Positions 40,584-48,370 of a DNA stretch of 64,000 bases are shown piece after piece; position 1 is the stretch's first letter; each line of letters opens with the position of its first letter. Origin of the DNA: CAZAYY01 sp964489525 (lineage in GTDB: Bacteria > Chloroflexota > Anaerolineae > Anaerolineales > JABWBV01); assembly GCA_964489525.1 (NCBI GenBank), contig CAZAYY010000021.1:1-64000 (forward strand), in the 5' to 3' direction. Under the pieces are notes generated by a model. That model worked only from the letters and a program-made list of their open reading frames with translations. It searched no databases and was not told the origin of the DNA. Position numbers and translations under genes: made by a program.

Positions 40584-41455
40584 CAATTTATTTGTATCCA
40601 GTCTGGGGGGATTCTATCGTGATTATTTGAAGCGATACTTCTAAACCATTGTTGCGGAGCTACAACAATTTTTTTAGAATAATTACAAAGCCACGCCCCC
40701 CACCAACTAAAAGAACTATTTGCAATGATATGATGTTGACAATGAGCCATCAACCATAAATCTTCATAATCACTTCCAACCCATTTATTTTCAATAAAAG
40801 TTGTGGGATAACCTATTTGTAAATTTTGCATAGCCCAGATCGGGTCATCCGAGAACACATAAAAATGCGGGGCAGCAGTTTGAGCAGCTATCCTCTCAAT
40901 GGCTTTTTGATAATATTCGCTTGAACAAACTCCATGGAAATCTGCCGTTTCAGGATGAGTTACATAATCGCCACGGCGAATATGTAAACTGACAGGACAA
41001 GGAGTACTACTAATCTCAGCCAATAAGCGTTGGCTGTTATTGCTGATGCCTTTGGGTGTCAGTTCAGCCCGGACTAACATTTCAATATCATTAAAATACT
41101 TATAACTTTGCCAATAGCCGATATACAAAGTTTGCCGCTTGCGCTTGAATATATTTTGGTCATATTCACAGATATCCTTCTCAAGAATAACAGGTTTGAG
41201 AAAATCGGGGAGCACCTGGGTGATATATCGCAAAGAAGTTCGTTTAAACCATATCAACCGCGGGTCGAATTTTTCTGAAAGAAGGGTATCAGCGCAGATA
41301 TTGAATTTATCAAGTTGAAATTTTCGGCGTGTTTGTTCGCGGAAAAAGGAAAGGTCTAGTTTCAAGGGTGTTTCACTGGCAATCGAAAGCGCTCTTCCAA
41401 AAACATATTGAAATAGCTGGTTGCCCAGCCCACCTTGTAAATAGATGGTAATCAA
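40583..41455 (-). CDS. Alpha-1,2-fucosyltransferase (GT11)
   Basis: This 290-residue soluble or peripheral GT11 enzyme transfers fucose from GDP-fucose to a galactose-type acceptor. GT11 marks are all present: TIYLQGGLGNQLFQYVFG at the start, the GDP-fucose-binding HIRRGDYVT near residue 155, FYVFSDDPIWAM, and ANSSFSWWGAWL near residue 245. The start is a TTG at 41455 with AGGAG about 9 bases upstream. It is AT-rich relative to the genome average, hinting at transfer. It shows that the surface glycan probably contains fucose; no GDP-fucose synthesis genes are in the window. Confidence 0.93.
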   Translation of the reverse strand: MITIYLQGGLGNQLFQYVFGRALSIASETPLKLDLSFFREQTRRKFQLDKFNICADTLLSEKFDPRLIWFKRTSLRYITQVLPDFLKPVILEKDICEYDQNIFKRKRQTLYIGYWQSYKYFNDIEMLVRAELTPKGISNNSQRLLAEISSTPCPVSLHIRRGDYVTHPETADFHGVCSSEYYQKAIERIAAQTAAPHFYVFSDDPIWAMQNLQIGYPTTFIENKWVGSDYEDLWLMAHCQHHIIANSSFSWWGAWLCNYSKKIVVAPQQWFRSIASNNHDRIPPDWIQIN

Positions 41456-41490
41456 GTGCGATGTCTCCTGCGGTCCACCAGTTCTCCGCT

Positions 41491-41601
41491 TTATTCCAGG
41501 CTTTTATGTGCACACAAAATGAAATATTCTACAACCATAGCCCCCAAAGGCCCAAACAATGCCTGCAAACGGCGGGAGGCTTTTTGATCAATTGTTTTCA
41601 T
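41491..41601 (-). CDS. Possible 36-residue small ORF between wzt and the fucosyltransferase
   Basis: An ATG frame of 36 codons (MKTIDQKASRRLQALFGPLG, then a hydrophobic stretch ending CAHKSLE) fills most of the 162-base gap. It is read in the same direction and starts 17 bases after the wzt stop. It could be a remnant of a larger gene or a chance frame; there is no clear ribosome binding site. Low confidence. Confidence 0.25.
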   Translation of the reverse strand: MKTIDQKASRRLQALFGPLGAMVVEYFILCAHKSLE

Positions 41602-41617
41602 AAGCACCCGTAGGCAG

Positions 41618-42853
41618 CTAAAGTTTTTGAATATTTACTTCATGTAATGTGGCCAGCAGTCCAGTAGCAGCGCTGCTTCGGTACAATTGACCATGTTGAG
41701 CCACATTTGAAATGGTTACGTGCCCCTGGTTGGGCATATAATAAAACGTCTGCCCATGACTGGACAGACCTACAACAAACTGAAAATCTGTACTTGTCAC
41801 CGGAAAGTCAACCTGAAAACGAACGCAATACCGGCCAGGTTCCAAATCACGCGGCAGTGACCAAAACGTAGCGACGGGCACAGATTCAAAGGTGGTGATT
41901 CCAGCCGCAGCAATGACATGCCCTACTTTTTCAAACATCTCAAACTCTAGTTCAATTTGCCAGGGTTCAAAGATTTGAAAAGTTGACTGAGGTTTACCAC
42001 TCTGATTGTAAAATCGTAAAAATCGCCCCACGCCTGGAGATGAACCTGGCATAAGGGAGAGCTTTACCTCGGCGGATGAAGCGCCCGCCCTTTCAATTAA
42101 ATATTGATGAATAACCTGGCCAACTGGCCCTTGCATGAGCAACTGGCCTTTATCTACCAGCAATCCCGTACTACATAAACCCCGAATAGCCCCCATATTA
42201 TGGCTCACAAACAACACCGTCCGACCGCCCTGCGCCACTTGGCCCATCTTACCCAGGCATTTTTTCTGAAATTCGGCATCACCTACCGCCAGCACCTCAT
42301 CAATCACCAATACTTCCGGCTCCAGGTGGGCGGCCACGGCGAAAGCCAGGCGGACGTACATGCCGCTGGAATAGCGTTTGACGGGGGTGTCGAGGAACTT
42401 CTCAATCTCGGCAAAGTCTACAATTTCATCAAACTTACGCTCAATTTCGTGGCGGTGCATGCCCAGGATGGCGCCGTTCAGGTAAATATTCTCCCGCCCG
42501 GTCAGTTCCGGGTGAAAGCCGGTGCCTACTTCCAACAAAGAGGCCACCCGCCCGCGCAGGATGGCGCGGCCGTGGGTGGGTTTGGTGATGCGCGACAGAA
42601 TCTTCAGCAGCGTGCTCTTGCCTGCCCCATTGCGACCAATGATGCCCACCACCTCGCCCGGCTGCACTTCGAACGAGACGTCTTTCAGCGCCCAAATGGT
42701 GTCATAATCCGGGGACGCATGCCCGCTCAACCGGCGAAAAGGCGCAGACAGCGTGTTCATCACCGACTCGCGCAGCGAACCATACGGGTCCTGCCGCGCC
42801 CCAATCCGGTACTGCTTGCTGATATTCTCAACCTGAATGATGGGCTGTGTCAT
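41618..42853 (-). CDS. wzt: Polysaccharide ABC exporter ATPase Wzt
   Basis: This 411-residue protein has its ABC domain at residues 1-245, with Walker A GIIGRNGAGKSTLLKIL, a Q-loop after it, signature KRYSSGMYVRLAFA, Walker B EVLVIDEVLAVGD and H-loop TVLFVSHNM. Residues 260-411 form the Wzt C-terminal carbohydrate-binding beta domain (many aromatic strands, including TFWSLPRDLEPGRYCVRF), which recognises the capping of a finished O-antigen-type chain. It works with Wzm encoded just upstream (66-base AT-rich gap). The C-terminal domain implies termination-dependent export of a long, end-modified polysaccharide; that would fit the methyltransferase at 44864. Confidence 0.94.
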   Translation of the reverse strand: MTQPIIQVENISKQYRIGARQDPYGSLRESVMNTLSAPFRRLSGHASPDYDTIWALKDVSFEVQPGEVVGIIGRNGAGKSTLLKILSRITKPTHGRAILRGRVASLLEVGTGFHPELTGRENIYLNGAILGMHRHEIERKFDEIVDFAEIEKFLDTPVKRYSSGMYVRLAFAVAAHLEPEVLVIDEVLAVGDAEFQKKCLGKMGQVAQGGRTVLFVSHNMGAIRGLCSTGLLVDKGQLLMQGPVGQVIHQYLIERAGASSAEVKLSLMPGSSPGVGRFLRFYNQSGKPQSTFQIFEPWQIELEFEMFEKVGHVIAAAGITTFESVPVATFWSLPRDLEPGRYCVRFQVDFPVTSTDFQFVVGLSSHGQTFYYMPNQGHVTISNVAQHGQLYRSSAATGLLATLHEVNIQKL

Positions 42854-42919
42854 TTTTGCATTTACAAATTTAACATTTAAAATTTAACATTTTGCATTTT
42901 GCATTTTGCATTTATCATT
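42854..42919. repeat. AT-rich gap with GCATTTT tandem repeats between wzm and wzt
   Basis: CATTTTG is repeated three times and then partly (42888-42913), next to two ATTTAACATT units (42867-42890). The 66-base gap lies between the wzm stop and the wzt start on the same strand. Copy-number change here would alter spacing or the wzt leader. Confidence 0.75.
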
Positions 42920-43780
42920 TCACACAATATCCGCAAACTGGTCTTCCATCTTTTTGAAGTATACCAGACCCGTAAACAGCAGCAGCGCGACCACGCCAGC
43001 CGAGACGAGGATCATTGGCCCCACGAAGGTCTCGGTGCCCAAGATGGCCCATCGAAAGCCTTCAATCACACCCGTCATCGGGTTCAGGCTGTACAACAGC
43101 CGCCACTGCTCTGGGATAAGTGTGCTGGAATAGGCCACCGGTGTGGCAAACAGCCAGAACTGGGTCAGGAAGGGCAGAGTGTAGCGCACGTCGCGGTATT
43201 TTACGTTCAACGCCGACAGCCACAGTCCCACGGAAATCGCCGTCAGGATGGCGAAAGCCACCAGGAATGGGATAACCAGCAGCCGCCAGGTAAACGGGAC
43301 CCCGTACCCCAGCATGAGCACGAGCAGCACAGCGAACGAAATGGCAAAATCGAGCAGCCCGGCCATCACAGAAGAAATCGGAATAACCAGCCTGGGGAAA
43401 TATACCTTGGAAATCAAGTTCTGGTCGGTCACCAGGCTGGTGCTGGATTGGGTGAGGGCATAGGCAAACAACTGCCAGGGCAGCAATGCGGTAAAGGTGA
43501 ACACCGGGTATGCCACACCATCCGAAGGTAGCCCGGCTAACCGGCCAAAAATGACGCTGAAGACCAGCATGGTGAGCAGCGGCTGGAGCAGCGCCCAGGC
43601 CGCGCCCAGGGCGGTTTGCTTGTAGCGCACCTTGACATCGCGCCAGGTGAGAAAGTAGAGCAGGTCGCGATACCGCCACAAGTCGGCCAACTGTAAATCG
43701 ATAAAGCGGCGCGGCGGTTCGATGACGATTTCCTGCTGTGAGGGTGGGTGTTCGATAGAGTGAGTTTCTGGAAGGATCAT
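42920..43780 (-). CDS. wzm: Polysaccharide ABC exporter permease Wzm
   Basis: This 286-residue ABC-2 type permease has the family start DLWRYRDLLYFLTWRDVKVRYKQT followed by AALGAAWALLQPL. Six membrane helices span about residues 50-280, and the C-terminus lies in the cytoplasm. Together with Wzt it flips a lipid-linked polysaccharide to the outside. The ATG at 43780 was preferred over a GTG 6 bases upstream. It is encoded just upstream of wzt with an AT-rich repeat-bearing gap between, and after a 130-base gap from the GT2 gene upstream. Confidence 0.93.
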   Translation of the reverse strand: MILPETHSIEHPPSQQEIVIEPPRRFIDLQLADLWRYRDLLYFLTWRDVKVRYKQTALGAAWALLQPLLTMLVFSVIFGRLAGLPSDGVAYPVFTFTALLPWQLFAYALTQSSTSLVTDQNLISKVYFPRLVIPISSVMAGLLDFAISFAVLLVLMLGYGVPFTWRLLVIPFLVAFAILTAISVGLWLSALNVKYRDVRYTLPFLTQFWLFATPVAYSSTLIPEQWRLLYSLNPMTGVIEGFRWAILGTETFVGPMILVSAGVVALLLFTGLVYFKKMEDQFADIV

Positions 43781-43916
43781 AAGCACCAGGCCTTACATAC
43801 CGTGAACGATAAATTTTTCAACTCTGTGCATGTATATGCATTTCGAGCCAATTTGGCCTCTATTGCGATGGGGGAGCGTTTCCCACAAAACACCTGGTAA
43901 TCTCTCCAATTGGCTG

Positions 43917-44867
43917 TCATCCCTGGCTCCTTCCCGGCTGCTGGCTCCACACCCAGCGCGTTAGCCGCACATACACATCAGCAAACCCGGAGCGCCCTGT
44001 AACCCATTGTACCAACTTTAAAGCGATAGCCCGCATCCCAAACCCCAGCACAGCCGCTAACCATACCAAACCATGCTTCCACGCAGGGAAAACATAATAC
44101 TGCCGGAAATAGCGGATGGCGCTGCGATATTCGCTTTGCTTGGCCCATTCCCGCACTTTGGAGAGGGACTGGTCACCGAGGTGAGTAATGATGCTTTCTG
44201 CCACATACGCCACCTGGAAACCCCGCCGCTGGTAGCGATGACACCATTCCACGTCTTCAAAATAAAAATCGAAGCCCTCATCCAGGAGCCCCACCTGGTC
44301 AAGTTCTGCACGGCGCACCAGCATGGCCGCGCCCGAAATACACGGAACAGGGCCAGTCGCCCGGCGTTCCAGGCGCCGCTGCTGCCAGCGCTCCCACAAA
44401 CGGCCTGTGGGGAAACCCGGGTCCAGAAAAAGCAAAAAGGCGATATAAGCAAACGGAGATGGTAAACGCCTCGCACTGCTAGATTGAACAACGCCCTCAA
44501 CAGAGACCAGGCGCGGGCCAACCATCCCCCATTTGGGGTGGGTTTCCAATGCTTGAATCAATACTTCCAAAGCACCAGGATGCAGCACGGTATCGTTATT
44601 GAGTACCAGAACGTACTTACCCCGCGCCTGGCGAATCCCTAGGTTATAGTTTTTCGAAAATCCCTGAAGAGGCTTCACAGGAATCACCGTAACATTCGAG
44701 TACTGTTGCTTAATCGGTATGGCTACCGACTCCATCTCATAGTTGTCAACCACCAGTGCCTCAAAAATAAGCCCTGGAGGCGAAGCATAAAGTGATTCTA
44801 AACAACGTAACGTATCCGCTAAACCGTTGACATTCACAGTTACAATCGATAGATATGGTTCAATCAT
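43917..44867 (-). CDS. GT2 glycosyltransferase, rhamnosyltransferase-like (316 aa)
   Basis: GT-A enzyme: YLSIVTVNVNGLADTLRCLESL, FEALVVDNYEMESVAI, DxD in KYVLVLNNDTVLHPGALEV (here Asn-Asn-Asp, a common variant), and the WbbL-type acceptor region CISGAAMLVRRAELDQVGL and FDFYFEDVEWCHRYQRRG. About 60 C-terminal residues hold one or two hydrophobic helices. It resembles rhamnosyltransferases of O-antigen and arabinogalactan synthesis. It overlaps the upstream methyltransferase stop by four bases (ATGA at 44864-44867). The acceptor is unknown. Confidence 0.88.
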   Translation of the reverse strand: MIEPYLSIVTVNVNGLADTLRCLESLYASPPGLIFEALVVDNYEMESVAIPIKQQYSNVTVIPVKPLQGFSKNYNLGIRQARGKYVLVLNNDTVLHPGALEVLIQALETHPKWGMVGPRLVSVEGVVQSSSARRLPSPFAYIAFLLFLDPGFPTGRLWERWQQRRLERRATGPVPCISGAAMLVRRAELDQVGLLDEGFDFYFEDVEWCHRYQRRGFQVAYVAESIITHLGDQSLSKVREWAKQSEYRSAIRYFRQYYVFPAWKHGLVWLAAVLGFGMRAIALKLVQWVTGRSGFADVYVRLTRWVWSQQPGRSQG

Positions 44868-45679
44868 CTCGGTCTCCGAGCCACAATAACAAATTCACCG
44901 CATGTGAGTTCGTCCCGGCTGTAGTCCCCCAGTTCTGCTTCGAGTTGCGGCGTGAGCAGCGCCTCGCCTTCTCGCACATGGCAATAATGGGCAACTATCT
45001 CAAAATAATTGGCAAACGCAGCCAGATACTGGCTGACGCGCCACTGGTTCAACGGCACATGAAAAGGCAGCCGCCGCTGGCGCAAATGGTCCCACGGCTC
45101 CACACCGTCCGGGAGCAGGTTCATAGGCAGCGCCATTAGCTGAACATTATGCCCACCAGACAAGCTGGTAAACAGGTGGATACTGGTAAACACAACTCCG
45201 CCCGGACGGGTCACCCGATACAGTTCGGCAATCACCGCCGGCACATCCAAAAAATGTTCGAATGCCGCGGTCGAAGTTACCAAGTCAAACAGCGCCGCGC
45301 CAAAAGGTAGTTTTGCAGCATTGGCGCACAATAGCACCGGCTCCACAGGCGTTGGCGCGATCGGTAGGTGCAGGGCAAACAACCAACGGGCAAACTGATA
45401 CAGCCTGCGCACAAATCGGCCAGAAATCGTCCAGGTAGCTTCGGGCCGGTTTACAAGGTCAATCCCTACAACAGCATATCCCCGTCGTTTCAGAATTTGT
45501 GTTTGGGGTTGGAGCTCTCCATTGGCCAGGTCCAAGACAACCAATGGCTGCCGCAAATCCAGGTAAGGCGCAACCTGTGCATCGCGCAGCCGCGCAGCCT
45601 CCAACTCGCGCCGGGTGCGCATGCCGCTGATTAATTCCCAGAAAAAATAGCCGTAATCAAACCAAGTCGGACCAGGCAT
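44864..45679 (-). CDS. Class I methyltransferase with degenerate SAM loop
   Basis: This 271-residue protein has methyltransferase order: hydrophobic strand VVLDLANGELQPQ where motif I would be, then YAVVGIDLVNRPEATW, VTSTAAFEHFLDVPAVIAEL, and VTRPGGVVFTSIHLF (post-I to III motifs). The usual GxGxG is replaced by ANGELQPQ, so SAM binding may be weakened or the loop may be remodelled. Methylation of a sugar residue could terminate a glycan chain, fitting the Wzt C-terminal domain. It follows the GT4 gene by 9 bases and is coupled to the GT2 gene by ATGA. Confidence 0.8.
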   Translation of the reverse strand: MPGPTWFDYGYFFWELISGMRTRRELEAARLRDAQVAPYLDLRQPLVVLDLANGELQPQTQILKRRGYAVVGIDLVNRPEATWTISGRFVRRLYQFARWLFALHLPIAPTPVEPVLLCANAAKLPFGAALFDLVTSTAAFEHFLDVPAVIAELYRVTRPGGVVFTSIHLFTSLSGGHNVQLMALPMNLLPDGVEPWDHLRQRRLPFHVPLNQWRVSQYLAAFANYFEIVAHYCHVREGEALLTPQLEAELGDYSRDELTCGEFVIVARRPR

Positions 45680-45688
45680 TGAAAAACC

Positions 45689-46831
45689 TCAATAGATATC
45701 GGGAAAACGACCTGCCTGCGAGGGCGGATGGTGTTCGCCCGCCAACACCCGCTCCCAGGCATCCAACATCTGCTGCAACCCAAAATGTTGCTCGACATGC
45801 ATTCGGGCGGCTTGGCCGCGTTGGGCGGCCTCCTCCGGGTCGCCCAACGCGGCCCGCAAACCCTCTGCTAACGCCGCCGGGTCTTCGGGTGAGACAAGCC
45901 AGCCAAACCGCTCATCAGGCAGCAGTTCCAGGCAGCCATCCACCCGGCTCGCCACGACAGGCAGCCCGGCCGCCATTGCCTCCATCAGCGCATTCGGCAT
46001 CCCTTCAAATCGCGAAGGCTGCACATAAACATCAAACGAATGCAGCCAGGAAAGCGTCTCATCCTGGTATCCCACAAAATGCACCCTCTTTACCAGTGCC
46101 ATTTCGGCCACCATCTGGCGCAAGTGCACTTCCGCCGGGCCAAGCCCCAATAACACAAGCTGGACTTCCCCGGGCAGCCAGGTTAAAGCCTTCAAAAGAA
46201 TATCGAACCCTTTTTGCGGGTCCAGGCGACCTACGCTGCCCAAAACCAGCGTTCCCGGTGGAAGGTTCAACTGCCGTCGGCGGTCCACCAGCAGTTGTGT
46301 CCCGCCATGGGGCGAAAACCGCCGGGCATCAACGCCATTGGGAATCACCAGAATCCGGGCCGGGTTTGCCCCTTCTTCTTGTTGGGCAAACGCCCGCACC
46401 TGGCGGCTGTTCAACACCACCGCATCGACCCACCGCATCGTCCAGCGCACCAACCACCGCTGCCAACCGCGGTAAAGAATGTTGCGCGCCCGAATAGAGG
46501 ACACAATGCGCGGCACCGCCGCCTGGTGGGCCAGCCAGCGCCCTAAGACATCTGAATAAAACAAGAAAGTAACCGCCACATCAAAGCGTCCACGCCGCAG
46601 CCAATTCCAGATTCGCCCCACGCCCCAACCCACGGCCAGCGCCCTCCGGCCCACAAAACGCACCTCCGCCCCTGCCTGGGTCATGGCGTCTACTACCCGC
46701 ACATCCCATGAGCGATTAAGGCAAATGACCACCTGTTGGTGGCCTCGCAGTCCCAGGCCATACACCAACTGGCTCAGCGCCTGCTGCGTTCCATCGCCTC
46801 TCAGGTGGTCAATCAGATAAACAATCCGCAC
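45689..46831 (-). CDS. GT4 glycosyltransferase (380 aa)
   Basis: This retaining GT-B enzyme begins with RIVYLIDHLRGDGTQQALSQ, the nucleotide-fold start. The C-terminal half holds VLGSVGRLDPQKGFDILLKAL and the signature FEGMPNALMEAMAAGLPVVA with the two catalytic-site Glu residues (Ex7E). No membrane span, so it acts at the inner face on a lipid-linked glycan. The GTG at 46831 has AAGGG upstream; a longer frame from 46852 also starts with GTG but is weaker. It follows the DUF362 gene by 27 bases. The donor sugar cannot be told. Confidence 0.9.
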   Translation of the reverse strand: MRIVYLIDHLRGDGTQQALSQLVYGLGLRGHQQVVICLNRSWDVRVVDAMTQAGAEVRFVGRRALAVGWGVGRIWNWLRRGRFDVAVTFLFYSDVLGRWLAHQAAVPRIVSSIRARNILYRGWQRWLVRWTMRWVDAVVLNSRQVRAFAQQEEGANPARILVIPNGVDARRFSPHGGTQLLVDRRRQLNLPPGTLVLGSVGRLDPQKGFDILLKALTWLPGEVQLVLLGLGPAEVHLRQMVAEMALVKRVHFVGYQDETLSWLHSFDVYVQPSRFEGMPNALMEAMAAGLPVVASRVDGCLELLPDERFGWLVSPEDPAALAEGLRAALGDPEEAAQRGQAARMHVEQHFGLQQMLDAWERVLAGEHHPPSQAGRFPDIY

Positions 46832-46858
46832 AAAAACGCCCTTTCGCCGCACCGCCAG

Positions 46859-48361
46859 CTACGGAACAATCTCAATGTGACCTTTCCAACCTGCCGAAGC
46901 TTCAAAGGCCAGACCAGGGTCGGCGCTCTGGAAAATCGTCTGCCAGCGTTCCACATTGCTGGCAATCACCAGGTCTTCCACCGTAAACTGGCCCAGGGGG
47001 TAAGCCTCGCGGGTTCTCGCCCGGCGTATCAGTGGAATTCGCTCAATGTCAAACCCCATCAGACGCGCCCCCACCATATCAACCGCCACCGGGTTAAACC
47101 CGGCCAAAAGCACCCCGCTGTTTGCCGGGCGTGGCTTCAGCGGGCCTTCCTCCATCCCACCAATAATGCCATCGACAATTGAAAAATAGCGGCGCTGCAG
47201 TGTGGTTTGCAGCACCCCGGCGCGGTCGGCATACAACATTAACGTATTCAAATCCAACACCATGCGCCATACCGTATCATTGCCATGCCAATCGCCATCT
47301 TCTACATGCTTCTCGCCCTCGGTTCCCAGGGTCTGGTCTAGCGCTGGCTTCGCCAACCGCTGGTACAGTTTAAGTAAAGGCACCCCCAGGTATTTCGCCG
47401 CCGCCTGGCCCCATCGGTGTGTAATCAAAATATCTTTCGCCAGTTCTTTCAGCTTAATATCCAGGCGCGTCGCATCTGCAAACAAATCCCCCCCCTGGTT
47501 GGGGCTGCCAGCCCGGTGATGGGGCAGCCAACGCTTTTCATTGGTGATACCCACCATATTCTTCAGACTCAAAGTCACCCCTGCCTTACGGTGGGTTTTC
47601 AACTTAGACAGGCTAATCAATACATCTGTTTCAAGAATCCGGTTTGGTAGGCTGTATAAATGCTGGTGATTGCGATGCGCCTCAGCGCTGGCATTTTCAT
47701 AAAAAGCCGCTGTGCTGCGCAGCCGGGCCGCATGGCGCTCAATCTCATGCAGCATACTGTCCCGCCCCAAGTCAATCACCCGATACCCGTCCGGGTCCCC
47801 CTCGAGCCGCTTCCCAACCACCATCACCCGGTCCGCATTACGCACCACCTGGATATCGCGCAAATCAACCAGGTCGATTTGCAAACCATGCTTTTCATTC
47901 AAATCGGCTGTCATTGGGCCAATCCCGGTCAGGGCCAAAATACGGTCAAAATCCACCTCTTTGATAGGGGAGTCTGCAATCGTAATACGCCCCTCGCCCC
48001 GGTTGGCAATCAATACATAATCCAATACCGCTCGCACCACCGAACCATGTACCACAGAGGCATAGATACCCGGCAACCCTGCCGGATGGTCACTAACCAC
48101 CAGGTTAGGTTTGAGAACAACCCGGTCGCCCGGCTGGATAATGCAGCCTAAAGGATTCCACTGGGGCGTACCAAAATTTTCCCGGTCCAACCCCAATAAA
48201 ATCAACAGCTCGCGCACCGCCGCATACACAAAGTTATCCGGGTCGAGCGAGCCATCCTTCAGCGGCGCTTCCGGGTAGCGGGTTGGGGGATTAAAAGGGG
48301 GGCGCGCAGGATACTCGTACCGCCCCAGGTCATTCACAGCAACTTTTGGCGTAAACAGCAT
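46859..48361 (-). CDS. DUF362-domain protein (500 aa)
   Basis: This 500-residue soluble protein of the DUF362 family is known by GDRVVLKPNLVVSDHPAG, DSPIKEVDFDRILALTGI and LISLSKLKTHRKAGVTLSLKN (Lys/His pattern). DUF362 proteins are uncharacterised and often carry iron-sulfur clusters; here I see no CxxCxxC ferredoxin run, so this member lacks the cluster tail. The C-terminal 120 residues include FIVDGIIGGMEEGPLKPRPANSG-like text. It lies between the CapK-like enzyme and a GT4 on one strand. The function is unknown, but presence inside a glycan locus next to an adenylate-forming enzyme is repeated enough to suggest a joint step. Confidence 0.82.
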   Translation of the reverse strand: MLFTPKVAVNDLGRYEYPARPPFNPPTRYPEAPLKDGSLDPDNFVYAAVRELLILLGLDRENFGTPQWNPLGCIIQPGDRVVLKPNLVVSDHPAGLPGIYASVVHGSVVRAVLDYVLIANRGEGRITIADSPIKEVDFDRILALTGIGPMTADLNEKHGLQIDLVDLRDIQVVRNADRVMVVGKRLEGDPDGYRVIDLGRDSMLHEIERHAARLRSTAAFYENASAEAHRNHQHLYSLPNRILETDVLISLSKLKTHRKAGVTLSLKNMVGITNEKRWLPHHRAGSPNQGGDLFADATRLDIKLKELAKDILITHRWGQAAAKYLGVPLLKLYQRLAKPALDQTLGTEGEKHVEDGDWHGNDTVWRMVLDLNTLMLYADRAGVLQTTLQRRYFSIVDGIIGGMEEGPLKPRPANSGVLLAGFNPVAVDMVGARLMGFDIERIPLIRRARTREAYPLGQFTVEDLVIASNVERWQTIFQSADPGLAFEASAGWKGHIEIVP

Positions 48362-48370
48362 AATTCATCC

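Noticed and set aside
42854..42919. CRISPR-like array from the GCATTTT repeats
   Set aside because: The unit is only 7 bases with no spacers; it is a simple tandem repeat. No CRISPR array or cas gene was seen anywhere in the window.
45679..46497. A 272-codon plus-strand frame rich in Pro and Ala
   Set aside because: It is opposite to a GT4 gene with full motifs; no ribosome binding site and low-complexity product.
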